Positions 7,772 to 14,835 of a stretch of 18,622 nt of DNA are shown here, piece after piece; the first letter of the stretch is position 1, and the number at the start of each line of letters is the position of its first letter. The position numbers were made by a program, and so were the translations under genes. This DNA is from Clostridiaceae bacterium (lineage in GTDB: Bacteria; Bacillota; Clostridia; Acetivibrionales; DUMC01): positions 1 through 18,622 of the forward strand of contig JAAZDH010000242.1 in assembly GCA_012512865.1 (NCBI GenBank). Direction: 5' to 3'. The notes below the pieces were generated by a model, which saw only the letters and a program-made list of their open reading frames with translations, was not told the origin of the DNA and did no database searches.

Positions 7772-7804
7772 AAACAGTTTTTAGCAGAGGATGGGACAGG
7801 TTTT

Positions 7805-9565
7805 ATGGCTGACAAGAAAAAGATACTGAAGAGATTTATTTCATACTACAAACCCCATATGAGATTATTTATCGCCGATATGGCCTGCTCCTTTTCAATA
7901 GCTTCCATAGATTTGGTGTTCCCTATAGTTACCCGTTACTTGCTCCAGTATGTAATCCCTGCAGGGAATGTTTCCTTGATGCTGACCATTATAAGCTCCC
8001 TGGCGGGATTGTACGTGGTGCGTATGCTTTTGAATTACTTTGTCAATTACTACGGGCATATCGTGGGGATCAGGATGGAATACGACATGAGAAAAGACCT
8101 GTTTTCCCACCTTCAAACTCTTTCCTTCAGGTTTTATGATAATGTGAGGACAGGAAAGCTCATGTCAAGGATGATGAACGATTTGAATGAAATAACCGAG
8201 TTGGCCCACCATGGCCCCGAGGACTTGTTTCTTTCGGTAATCATGCTTTCCGGCTCAATTATCATCCTGTTGACAATCGAGTGGAGACTGACCCTCGTGC
8301 TCCTGATGATGGTCGTATTCATGGGCTGGTTTGCTGTAACGAAGAGAACGAAAATGTCCCAGGCTTTCCGCGAGGTAAGGCAGAAGGTGGCTAATGTGAA
8401 TGCCCAGTTGGAAAACAGTATTTCCGGGATTCGCGTATCCCAGGCATTTACGAACGAGGAATACGAGAAAGAGAAATTTGATGCAGGAAATGAACAATTC
8501 AAGGTTTCCAAGAATGAGGCCTACAAGTATATGGCCCAGTATACATCCGGCATAGATTTTATAACAAACATGCTGAATGTTACAGTGATAGGGATTGGCG
8601 GGTATTTCGTATACATAAAGCTGATAGATGTTGCAGACCTGCTTGCCTTTACCCTATACGTCAATATGGCGGTTCAGCCGGTAAGAAGACTGGCCCAGTT
8701 CGTGCAGCAGTTTGAGTCAGGCATGACAGGCTTTGAGAGGTTTTCGGAAATCATGGACGAAAGGAGTGACATCCAGGAAAAGGAGAATGCAATCGAGTTA
8801 AGTGACGTAAAAGGGGAAATAACAATTGAAAATGTCACATTTTCATATAACGAGGGGCAGAATGTATTAAGAAATATTAATCTTAAAATTCCTGCAGGCA
8901 AGGTAATTGCCCTGGTCGGGCCTTCCGGGGGCGGAAAAACCACCCTGTGCAACCTGGTGCCCAGGTTTTACGACGTGGAGGAAGGATCCGTAAAAATTGA
9001 CTGTATTGATGTTAGGGATATAACTCTCAAGTCCTTAAGAAAAAATATAGGTATTGTGCAGCAGGACGTATTCCTCTTTGCAGGCACCATCAAGGACAAT
9101 ATACTCTACGGGAGAGTTGATGCAACGGATGAAGAGGTTATAGAAGCCGCAAAACGCGCCAATATCCATGAATTTGTAATGAGCTTGCCAAGCGATTATG
9201 ACACCTACGTGGGCGAAAGGGGAGTGCAGCTTTCGGGCGGTCAAAAACAAAGGGTGGCCATCGCCAGGATATTCTTAAAAAATCCGCCGATCTTGATTCT
9301 CGACGAGGCTACTTCGTCCCTTGACAATGAAACCGAAATGATAATCCAGGAGTCCCTGGAGGAATTGTCAAAGGGAAGAACTACCATTGTTATAGCCCAC
9401 AGGTTGTCTACAATAAGGAACGCCGATGAGATTATTGTTATAGACAAGGATGGCATAAAAGAAAAGGGGACGCATGAAAGCCTCATGCAATTAAATGGGA
9501 TATATGCAAGGCTGTATGGTATTAGTTCAAAAAACAGTTTATCGAAAAATAATAACTTGACTTAA
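7805..9565 (+). CDS. ABC exporter half-transporter (fused TMD-NBD)
   Basis: This 586-residue protein has an N-terminal six-helix ABC transmembrane domain (about 20-310) fused to a nucleotide-binding domain (about 340-575). That is the layout of MsbA/LmrA-type exporters. ATPase motifs are complete: Walker A GPSGGGKT at 372-379, Q-loop IVQQDVFLFAG, signature LSGGQ at 476-480, Walker B ILILDE ending at D500-E501, and the H-loop in IAHRLST. It probably acts as a homodimer in the cytoplasmic membrane, because no second half-transporter is adjacent. The nitroreductase gene lies 33 bases upstream and the TIM-barrel gene 24 bases downstream, all on one strand. Cargo cannot be read from sequence; it may be a lipid, drug, peptide or pathway product. 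The ribosome binding site is modest (GAGG near 7786). Confidence 0.96.
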   Translation: MADKKKILKRFISYYKPHMRLFIADMACSFSIASIDLVFPIVTRYLLQYVIPAGNVSLMLTIISSLAGLYVVRMLLNYFVNYYGHIVGIRMEYDMRKDLFSHLQTLSFRFYDNVRTGKLMSRMMNDLNEITELAHHGPEDLFLSVIMLSGSIIILLTIEWRLTLVLLMMVVFMGWFAVTKRTKMSQAFREVRQKVANVNAQLENSISGIRVSQAFTNEEYEKEKFDAGNEQFKVSKNEAYKYMAQYTSGIDFITNMLNVTVIGIGGYFVYIKLIDVADLLAFTLYVNMAVQPVRRLAQFVQQFESGMTGFERFSEIMDERSDIQEKENAIELSDVKGEITIENVTFSYNEGQNVLRNINLKIPAGKVIALVGPSGGGKTTLCNLVPRFYDVEEGSVKIDCIDVRDITLKSLRKNIGIVQQDVFLFAGTIKDNILYGRVDATDEEVIEAAKRANIHEFVMSLPSDYDTYVGERGVQLSGGQKQRVAIARIFLKNPPILILDEATSSLDNETEMIIQESLEELSKGRTTIVIAHRLSTIRNADEIIVIDKDGIKEKGTHESLMQLNGIYARLYGISSKNSLSKNNNLT

Positions 9566-9589
9566 AATTTAGTGATAGAAGGTATTGCT

Positions 9590-10411
9590 ATGAATATAGG
9601 AATTGTGAGCAGGAGTTTCACGGGAATGACTACCGCTGAAGCGGCTGAAACCATGAAATTGCATGGATTTAAATGTACAGAGCTTTGCTTTTCTCAAGCG
9701 GACTGCAAGTACTGGGTATATAACGGGACATCGGATATTTCGGACTTGACGAATCAAAGGGTATTGAAGATCGTTGAAACATACGGTAGTAATGGTATTG
9801 AAGTGGTATCAATAGGGGTGTTCACGAACCTGGTTGAACCGGACGAGGACACCAGGAGAAAAAACCTTGATTATTTTGTAAGGCACATGGAATATGCAAA
9901 TTACTGCGGTGTCAAGTTTGTCGTGACGGAATGCGGTTTCAGGAAGGATAGCCGCGGCATTCTTGCTGACAGGTATGAATCTGACTTTAGCAGGATGCTG
10001 GATAGCGTAAAATATCTTGCCGAAAAGGCGGATAGATATGATGTATTTGTGGCCATTGAACCATGTGTCCTGGATGTAATCCCCAGCGCAAAGAGAATGA
10101 AAGATTTCATCAGCCAGTGCGGCTCCGGCAGGGTTAAAGTTTTGCTCGATCCTGCCAACTTGATTGCCAACTCATCAGAAGAAGACATGTTCAAGTATTT
10201 GAAAGATAACATCGCATATTTCCACGGCAAGGACAGGAAGGTAAACGATGCTTACGGCAGGGTGCTTGGGGAAGGCGATATTGACTGGTTAAGATTCTTT
10301 TCGCTTTACAAGCAATATAGCGAGGGAGTGCCTTTTATACTAGAATATGTAAATGAAAAAAATTGCGGTGAAATAAGGCAAAAGGCCATGGACTTTTATT
10401 CCCGGGCATAG
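9590..10411 (+). CDS. Sugar phosphate isomerase/epimerase-like TIM barrel (AP endonuclease 2 family)
   Basis: This 273-residue protein is a member of the xylose-isomerase-like TIM-barrel family (COG1082; IolE, IolI and related sugar isomerases or epimerases). The expected metal ligands are in order at strand ends: E157 (AIEPCVLD), D187 (LLDPANLI), H212 (FHGKD) and E252 (LEYVNE). Downstream of H212 the typical GEGDIDW motif appears. It should bind a divalent metal and act on a keto/aldo sugar or cyclitol; substrate is not predictable by eye. The chosen start is the ATG at 9590, seven bases after AGAAGG (9577-9582). A GTG at 9572 is in frame but lacks a ribosome site. It closes the nitroreductase-ABC unit. 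Confidence 0.9.
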   Translation: MNIGIVSRSFTGMTTAEAAETMKLHGFKCTELCFSQADCKYWVYNGTSDISDLTNQRVLKIVETYGSNGIEVVSIGVFTNLVEPDEDTRRKNLDYFVRHMEYANYCGVKFVVTECGFRKDSRGILADRYESDFSRMLDSVKYLAEKADRYDVFVAIEPCVLDVIPSAKRMKDFISQCGSGRVKVLLDPANLIANSSEEDMFKYLKDNIAYFHGKDRKVNDAYGRVLGEGDIDWLRFFSLYKQYSEGVPFILEYVNEKNCGEIRQKAMDFYSRA

Positions 10412-10447
10412 GCGAAAATTTGCCTTATAGGCAAAAACTCGCCCGGG
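10401..10447 (+). terminator. Hairpin spanning the stop of the isomerase-like gene
   Basis: CCCGGGC (10401-10407) pairs with GCCCGGG (10441-10447), and within it TTTGCC (10419-10424) pairs with GGCAAA (10430-10435). The structure overlaps the last codons. No T-tract follows, so it may be a 3' stabiliser or an imperfect terminator rather than a classical one. Confidence 0.5.
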
Positions 10448-10541
10448 GTTCAGAGGTAATAAAACCTGCAGCAAGTCAATTTATCTTGTAAAAAGGTAAT
10501 TTGTTTTGCTAAAACCCGGCTTGTTTTGCAAAAAATCCATA

Positions 10542-10570
10542 TTGCAAAAGACAAGTAAAAGTGTTAATAT
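10542..10570 (+). promoter_or_regulatory. Candidate promoter of tRNA-Val
   Basis: TTGCAA (10542-10547) and TAATAT (10565-10570) have a 17-base spacer and lie about 20 bases before the tRNA. An overlapping TATAAT (10568-10573) is an alternative -10. Confidence 0.5.
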
Positions 10571-10591
10571 AATTATTGCAAACAGCACAGT

Positions 10592-10668
10592 GGGCGATTA
10601 ACTCAGCTGGTTAGAGTGTCATCTTGACATGGTGAAAGTCGGGGGTTCAAGTCCCTCATCGCCCACCA
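10592..10668 (+). tRNA. tRNA-Val (anticodon GAC), CCA encoded
   Basis: A 77-base cloverleaf is complete. The acceptor stem GGGCGAT pairs with ATCGCCC. The D arm is ACTC/GAGT with GGTT in its loop. The anticodon stem TCATC/GGTGA encloses loop TTGACAT, giving anticodon GAC (reads GTC and GTT, valine). The T arm is GGGGG TTCAAGT CCCTC. The discriminator A and CCA are encoded. It stands alone between the isomerase-like gene and the propeller gene, with its own promoter and terminator. No duplicated 3' tRNA fragment was seen in the window, so there is no direct sign of use as an integration site here. Confidence 0.95.
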
Positions 10669-10673
10669 ACAGG

Positions 10674-10700
10674 CTCCCCGGAAGGGGAGTTATTTTTTTA
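10674..10700 (+). terminator. Rho-independent terminator of tRNA-Val
   Basis: CTCCCC (10674-10679), loop GGAA and GGGGAG (10684-10689) are followed by TTATTTTTTTA. It starts six bases after the tRNA CCA. A second weaker hairpin, CTGCTT/AAGCAG (10706-10726), follows. Confidence 0.85.
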
Positions 10701-10749
10701 TTATCCTGCTTTCTTTTTATAAGCAGCTTATTTTCATAACTAAGAATCA

Positions 10750-10778
10750 TTAGCAAAATCGATTATTTTCCATATAAT
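10750..10778 (+). promoter_or_regulatory. Upstream candidate promoter of the propeller gene
   Basis: TTAGCA (10750-10755), 17 bases, TATAAT (10773-10778). The -10 is perfect and the -35 matches 4 of 6. Confidence 0.45.
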
Positions 10779-10858
10779 GTATATTTGTCATGCGCATGTC
10801 CTTGAAACATTTATTACTATTTTAAAATAGAACACTAGGAAATTAACCGTGGAAGTAT

Positions 10859-10887
10859 TTGATTAGAATATTTATTCATGCTATAAT
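10859..10887 (+). promoter_or_regulatory. Strong candidate promoter of the propeller gene
   Basis: TTGATT (10859-10864), 17-base spacer, perfect TATAAT (10882-10887), with the extended -10 form TGCTATAAT. Predicted transcription starts near 10894, leaving about 180 bases of leader. Confidence 0.65.
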
Positions 10888-11072
10888 GTAGTTGAAATAA
10901 CAATAAATGACATGTAGATAGCAGTAAGTATTCAAATACTACTCCAAAAGTCAATGCCTTTTCGAAGAAAAAAATCAACCAACATAAAAATTTTAAGAAA
11001 ATAAAATCTTTAAGTAATTATTCTTTGCATGGAACTTTGAAATTCGCAAAATGATAAGAGGAAAGTGATTAT

Positions 11073-12350
11073 ATGAGGATAAGAAATATTGTATTAGCAG
11101 GGGTAATGATCATAATAATACTTGGCGTTATAATCATTGTGTATACAAGAAACCTATATACCCCTGTAAGCAGCAAAGAATTAGAGTTAGTGGATGATAA
11201 TATTTTGATTTATCAGGAGCCTCAAAAAATTACTAAGGAAGTCGATAAAGGGGTGTATGTCACCGTTGAATTAGAAGGTAAACAAGTAATGAAGGAAGCA
11301 TGTGTTGAAGCATATGTTATAGAAGATGGCGAAGTTAAAGCGGCTGATATACGAAAAAAGACATTTGTAATAAATGAAGGTAAGCCGGGTGAGAAAACAG
11401 TCGAGTTCGTACAAGTAATAAAGGACGGGAAAATTGTATCTGTTTATCCTTCCCAAGGTGGTCAAATAATGAATTTCAGTCAAGGCAAAAGTAAAATTAT
11501 CTTTACGGATAATGGAAGCCAGGGCTTATGGGTGGTGGATAAAAGCCTTGATAATATTTTGAACATCCAACCCGATACTGTAGGTCCGTATTCTAAGCAG
11601 GTTCTCATGGAAGAAAAAAGAAAGCTTGAAGATAAGAATATTGATACTGATACATTAATATTGTATTGGGCTGCGCGCCCGGTGTTATCGCCGGATGAGA
11701 ATAGGGTAGTATTTCACTCAAATAGATCAGGTTATCCTTACAATTGTAGAGGAACACTATGGGTAACGGATATGGAAGGAAACACCAATGAAATTGTTGT
11801 CGAGGAAAAAAGTGTAGCTGTAATAGGCTGGTTGACCAATGAAGAAATTTTATTCCGGAGTAATGATTATACGATAAAAAAGGTTTCTTCAAAAGATGGA
11901 AAAATTTCAACGGTAATAGGTAAACCCGCGAGTATTTCCACTTCTGGGATTGTTCCGGACGGTAATTACCTGGTATACCAGAATATGACGGGTGCAAGTT
12001 TGAATAATGAATTATATCAGTATAATTTAAAAACAAATGAGAGTAAGCTTATAAAATTGCCGGAAGAATACACGACCACTCGTTTTTATGATTGGCACCA
12101 GGATAAATCAAAGGTTGTCTTTTATGTAGTAAATGGAAAAACTGATTTAAAGCTATTGATACATGATTGTACAACCTGTAAAACCATTGAAATATTTGCA
12201 CCAGGCAATATCAAGTTTGAAAGCAGTATCCCGCCTAAATGGAATAATGACAGTGTCATCTTCTGTGCAAGCGGAAAAACATACATGGCTAACCATCGCC
12301 GTGCAAGTTTGCCCTGTACGCCCTGGGAGACATCCCCTTTGCTTTTTTGA
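11073..12350 (+). CDS. Membrane-anchored beta-propeller (TolB/WD40-like) protein, truncated at C-terminus
   Basis: This 425-residue protein has a short positive N-terminus (MRIRN), one hydrophobic anchor (about 6-24) and an extracytoplasmic region. The repeats from about 120 onward resemble PD40/TolB-type propeller blades: KIIFTDNGSQGLWVVD, ARPVLSPDENRVVFHSN then GTLWVTDMEGN, EEILFRSNDYTIKKVSSKDG, NYLVYQN then ELYQYNLKTNES, KVVFYVVNGK, and a last blade beginning SIPPKWNNDSVIFCASGK. The sixth blade stops abruptly. The final 20 or so residues (about from ANHRRAS) are encoded antisense to the end of the opposing AraC gene and look unrelated to a propeller. The gene therefore seems to have lost its natural 3' end. 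GAGGAAAG (11058-11065) supports the ATG. Base composition is visibly more AT-rich than its neighbours. Function unknown; perhaps a surface binding or scaffold protein. Confidence 0.75.
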   Translation: MRIRNIVLAGVMIIIILGVIIIVYTRNLYTPVSSKELELVDDNILIYQEPQKITKEVDKGVYVTVELEGKQVMKEACVEAYVIEDGEVKAADIRKKTFVINEGKPGEKTVEFVQVIKDGKIVSVYPSQGGQIMNFSQGKSKIIFTDNGSQGLWVVDKSLDNILNIQPDTVGPYSKQVLMEEKRKLEDKNIDTDTLILYWAARPVLSPDENRVVFHSNRSGYPYNCRGTLWVTDMEGNTNEIVVEEKSVAVIGWLTNEEILFRSNDYTIKKVSSKDGKISTVIGKPASISTSGIVPDGNYLVYQNMTGASLNNELYQYNLKTNESKLIKLPEEYTTTRFYDWHQDKSKVVFYVVNGKTDLKLLIHDCTTCKTIEIFAPGNIKFESSIPPKWNNDSVIFCASGKTYMANHRRASLPCTPWETSPLLF

Positions 12351-13131
12351 ACATCTTGGAGAATAGCAAAGGGTCGTCGTACCCTACGGAGCGGGAGATG
12401 GCCCCGATGGAAAGGGAGGGGTTTTTCATCAAATCACAGGCCTTGTCCAGCCTAAAGTTAATTAAATAATCCTGGGGTGACATATTGAAATGCTCCTTGA
12501 ATATTGCACCCATGTAACTCCTGTCCAGGCCAACGTAGCGTGCTATTTCCCTTATGCTTATTTTTCTTGGGTAATTTACTTCTATAAATTCTACAATATT
12601 TTTTATGTATTGATCCTTCTTCCTGCTATCCTTTTCCGGGGCAAGGGGCTGCTTGTTTTCCTCGATCAAGCGGGAAAGAAAGAGGTATAACAGCCCTAAC
12701 AGCCTTATTTCCTTGGATTTTGACATTTTACCGGATTCAAGCATCTGTTTGAAGCAATTTTCAATGAAGTTGTCTTTCCTGTATGTAAAAATAGGATTAT
12801 CAATGGAAAGCCCCGCTTTTTTAAGAAAACATTCCGCGTTAAGGCCGTTGAACCCAATCCATGAATAATGCCACGGGTCATTGAGATCTGCCTGGTAGTA
12901 TGTTACGATCCCCGGGCATATCAAAAAACCCTGGCCCCCGGTTAAATTGTAGGTTTTGCCTCCCACCTGGAATATGCCCCTGCCCCTAAAAATGTAATGT
13001 ATTAAAAAACAATCTCTGACCGCAGGCCCATAATAGTGTCCGGGCTTGCATTTTTGAGTACCGCATTGATACATAATTAAATCCGATGCATCAAGCCTCT
13101 CAATAGGCACTATTTCCATCATGTAAGGCAA
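12289..13131 (-). CDS. AraC-family regulator, divergent from the GH4 gene
   Basis: This 280-residue regulator has an N-terminal AraC-type cupin domain (YYGPAVRDCFLIHYIFRGRG, then GQGFLICPGIVTYYQAD and PWHYSWIGFNG), as in sugar regulators such as MsmR or RafR. The C-terminal DNA-binding domain spans about 178-275, with ISIREIARYVGLDRSYMGAIF and SIGAISRSVGYDDPLLFSKMF as the two helix-turn-helix units, ending MSPRAYR. TTG at 13131 is the likely start: AAAGGAGG (13144-13137) is 5 bases away, while the ATG at 13122 would be 14 away. It diverges from the GH4 gene over a 181-base promoter region, so it most likely controls that gene in response to an alpha-galactoside or related sugar. Its last 62 bases overlap the 3' end of the convergent propeller gene. 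Confidence 0.93.
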   Translation of the reverse strand: MPYMMEIVPIERLDASDLIMYQCGTQKCKPGHYYGPAVRDCFLIHYIFRGRGIFQVGGKTYNLTGGQGFLICPGIVTYYQADLNDPWHYSWIGFNGLNAECFLKKAGLSIDNPIFTYRKDNFIENCFKQMLESGKMSKSKEIRLLGLLYLFLSRLIEENKQPLAPEKDSRKKDQYIKNIVEFIEVNYPRKISIREIARYVGLDRSYMGAIFKEHFNMSPQDYLINFRLDKACDLMKNPSLSIGAISRSVGYDDPLLFSKMFKKAKGMSPRAYRANLHGDG

Positions 13132-13178
13132 TCAGCCCTCCTTTCATGCTGTTGCTTATACAGCATTATGCCATAATT

Positions 13179-13207
13179 ATTATAGCACAGTTCCATTTAC
13201 CTTTCAC
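13179..13207 (-). promoter_or_regulatory. Candidate promoter of the minus-strand AraC gene
   Basis: Reading the minus strand, GTGAAA (13207-13202) is 17 bases before TATAAT (13184-13179), which is preceded by TGC to give an extended -10. The leader to the TTG start is about 40 bases. Confidence 0.55.
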
Positions 13208-13229
13208 TTAAAATAGTTTAAAATTAACT

Positions 13230-13263
13230 AGGTATATGGGTTTGTGTTTAAATCCAGGTATAT
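13230..13263 (+). promoter_or_regulatory. Direct repeat AGGTATAT in the AraC/GH4 divergent region
   Basis: AGGTATAT occurs at 13230-13237 and 13256-13263, 26 bases apart. AraC-family proteins usually bind direct half-sites about two helical turns apart, so these may be operator half-sites for the neighbouring regulator. Only 8 bases are shared, so chance is not excluded. No clear GH4 -10/-35 pair was found, which would fit an activator-dependent promoter. Confidence 0.3.
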
Positions 13264-13312
13264 CAAAGACATATTAAATTAATACATAAAGTTTGCGAGG
13301 TGCTGATGATTT

Positions 13313-14635
13313 ATGAAAAAAATAGCTTTTATTGGTGCAGGCAGCTTTGGTTTTACAAGGACCCTTGTAAAGGATATTCTTTCTTTTCCTGCATTCAGGG
13401 ATTGCACCATAGCTCTTATGGATATTGACGAGGAAAGGCTTTCTTACATAAAGAGAGCGGTGGACAAAATCGTCGCTGCAGGAAACTACCCGGCAAAAGT
13501 TATTGCTACGATGGATAGGGCAGAAGCGTTAAAAGATGCGGACGGGGTTTTGTGCACGATACTTGCCGGCGGTGTCCAGGTATGGCGCCACGATATCGAG
13601 ATACCCAAAAAATACGGGGTTGATATCAATGTCGGCGATACCAGGGGGCCTGCGGGCATATTCAGGGCGCTGAGGACGATACCTGTAATGCTTGACATAT
13701 GCAGGGATATAGAGAGGTATTGCCCGGATGCAATTCTTTTAAATTATACGAACCCCATGGCGATGCTTTGCAGGGCTATGCAGGGCGAAACCAAGGTGAA
13801 GCTGACAGGGCTTTGCCACAGTGTACAGGGAACGGCACATATGCTTGCGAATTGGATTGGAGCTCCCATGGAAGAAATTACATACCTTTGCGCCGGCATC
13901 AACCACCAGGCGTGGTACCTTGAGTTTAAATGGAACGGGAAAGATGCTTATCCGCTAATAAGAGAAGCAATCAAAAAACCCGAGATTTATAATGCTGAGC
14001 AGGTAAGAAATGAAATGTTCCTGCATCTTGACTACTATGTTACAGAATCCAGCGGTCATAATTCCGAGTATAATGCATGGTTCAGGAAAAGGCCTGATCT
14101 TATAGAGAAGTACTGTACACATGGCACCGGATGGAACCCCGGGGAATACGCTTATATACTCAAATATTATCTTGATAGAGAAGACACATGGAAAAAGGAC
14201 ATAGAAGAATGGCTGAACAGGGACACTATCAGCCTGGAGAGAGGGCATGAGTACGCGGCAAACATTTTCAACGCAATAATAGGCGACGGCACGATGTATA
14301 CATTTAACGGCAATGTGAGGAACTTTGGACTTATTGATAATCTTCCGGAAGGCTGCTGCGTGGAGGTGCCTATCCTGGCTTCAAAGAGAGGACTGGACCC
14401 GATTCACGTGGGGCCGTTGCCGGATCACCTGGCGATCCTGAATAATATCAGTGCAAGATGTGAAGAGCTGGCTGTAGAGGCGGCAATCACCGGAGATCCC
14501 AGGAAAGTATTTTACGCCATATGTTTTGACCCGTTGACTTCTGCAGTGCTAAGCCTTGCCGAGATAAAAGAGATGGTGGATGAGATGTTCACGGCAAATA
14601 AGGATTGGCTGCCCCAGTTTAAGCATAAATCATAG
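13313..14635 (+). CDS. melA: Glycoside hydrolase family 4, alpha-galactosidase-like
   Basis: This 440-residue cytoplasmic enzyme is of family GH4, which cleaves glycosides by an NAD- and Mn-dependent oxidation-elimination mechanism. The N-terminal NAD motif is IGAGSFGFTR (from I7). The family's Cys-containing motif reads GLCHSVQGT (C168, H169, S170), and the CHS form is that of MelA-type alpha-galactosidases, unlike CHE, CHG or CNV/CNI in other GH4 groups. The second metal ligand is H198 in GINHQAW. Mid-protein SSGHNSEYNAWFRKRPDL and late VEVPILASKRGLDPIHVGPLP are characteristic. Length is normal. GAGGTG (13297-13302) precedes the ATG by 10 bases. The divergent AraC gene fits sugar-induced control. 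No transporter is adjacent, so the substrate must enter through a system encoded elsewhere. Exact sugar specificity is not proven. Confidence 0.93.
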   Translation: MKKIAFIGAGSFGFTRTLVKDILSFPAFRDCTIALMDIDEERLSYIKRAVDKIVAAGNYPAKVIATMDRAEALKDADGVLCTILAGGVQVWRHDIEIPKKYGVDINVGDTRGPAGIFRALRTIPVMLDICRDIERYCPDAILLNYTNPMAMLCRAMQGETKVKLTGLCHSVQGTAHMLANWIGAPMEEITYLCAGINHQAWYLEFKWNGKDAYPLIREAIKKPEIYNAEQVRNEMFLHLDYYVTESSGHNSEYNAWFRKRPDLIEKYCTHGTGWNPGEYAYILKYYLDREDTWKKDIEEWLNRDTISLERGHEYAANIFNAIIGDGTMYTFNGNVRNFGLIDNLPEGCCVEVPILASKRGLDPIHVGPLPDHLAILNNISARCEELAVEAAITGDPRKVFYAICFDPLTSAVLSLAEIKEMVDEMFTANKDWLPQFKHKS

Positions 14636-14692
14636 AAAAAGAGATTGCAAAAAGAAAGAATTGTAGAGGAGAAAGCTTCTTTAAATTTTTTC

Positions 14693-14721
14693 TTGAGTAT
14701 TAAAGCTTGTTAAGGTAAAAT
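14693..14721 (+). promoter_or_regulatory. Candidate promoter of the fusion gene
   Basis: TTGAGT (14693-14698), 17-base spacer, TAAAAT (14716-14721). The start of transcription would fall about 14 bases before the large hairpin at 14742. Confidence 0.45.
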
Positions 14722-14741
14722 ATTCTCAGGACATAAATAAC

Positions 14742-14790
14742 ATGGTTATCACTTGGAATGCCATAAAGTAACTTTCCAGGTGATAACCAT
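14742..14790 (+). promoter_or_regulatory. 17-bp inverted repeat in the fusion gene leader
   Basis: Arms 14742-14758 (ATGGTTATCACTTGGAA) and 14774-14790 (TTCCAGGTGATAACCAT) match at 16 of 17 positions, and the odd one is a G-U pair in RNA. The loop is 15 bases. No T-tract follows, so it is not a standard terminator. It ends 45 bases before the start codon, just downstream of the candidate promoter, a position that suits an operator or an RNA leader element. Confidence 0.6.
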
Positions 14791-14835
14791 TCTATTAATT
14801 AGAATCTTCATGGAATCAAGATAAGGGGTAATGAA

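Larger units (their letters stand above)
10701..11072. other. AT-rich spacer and leader before the propeller gene
   Basis: No gene is visible in these 372 bases. They hold a weak hairpin (10706-10726), two candidate promoters (10750-10778 and 10859-10887), and a perfect 14-base palindrome CTATTTTAAAATAG (10817-10830) between them. A leader of about 180 bases with a small hairpin near 10920-10940 precedes the start codon. No known riboswitch class was recognised. Confidence 0.6.

Noticed and set aside
9572..9589. GTG at 9572 as start of the isomerase-like gene
   Set aside because: No ribosome site precedes it, and the TIM-barrel sequence begins with MNIGIVS at 9590, which has AGAAGG seven bases upstream.
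10592..10668. tRNA-Val as an attachment site of an integrated element
   Set aside because: No copy of the tRNA 3' end was found elsewhere in the window and no integrase gene is present.
12163..12868. Plus-strand open frames across the minus-strand AraC gene
   Set aside because: They lack recognisable domains, and the minus strand encodes a clean AraC protein with a good ribosome site.
14651..14691. Possible terminator after the GH4 gene (AAAGAAAG with CTTCTTT, then T residues)
   Set aside because: The stem is AT-only apart from three pairs, has a bulge and a 17-base loop, and three A residues separate it from the T run; too weak to call.
14742..14790. T-box or known riboswitch, or MITE-like terminal repeats
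   Set aside because: No T-box sequence, antiterminator or expression platform is visible, and there is no target-site duplication or larger element between the arms.
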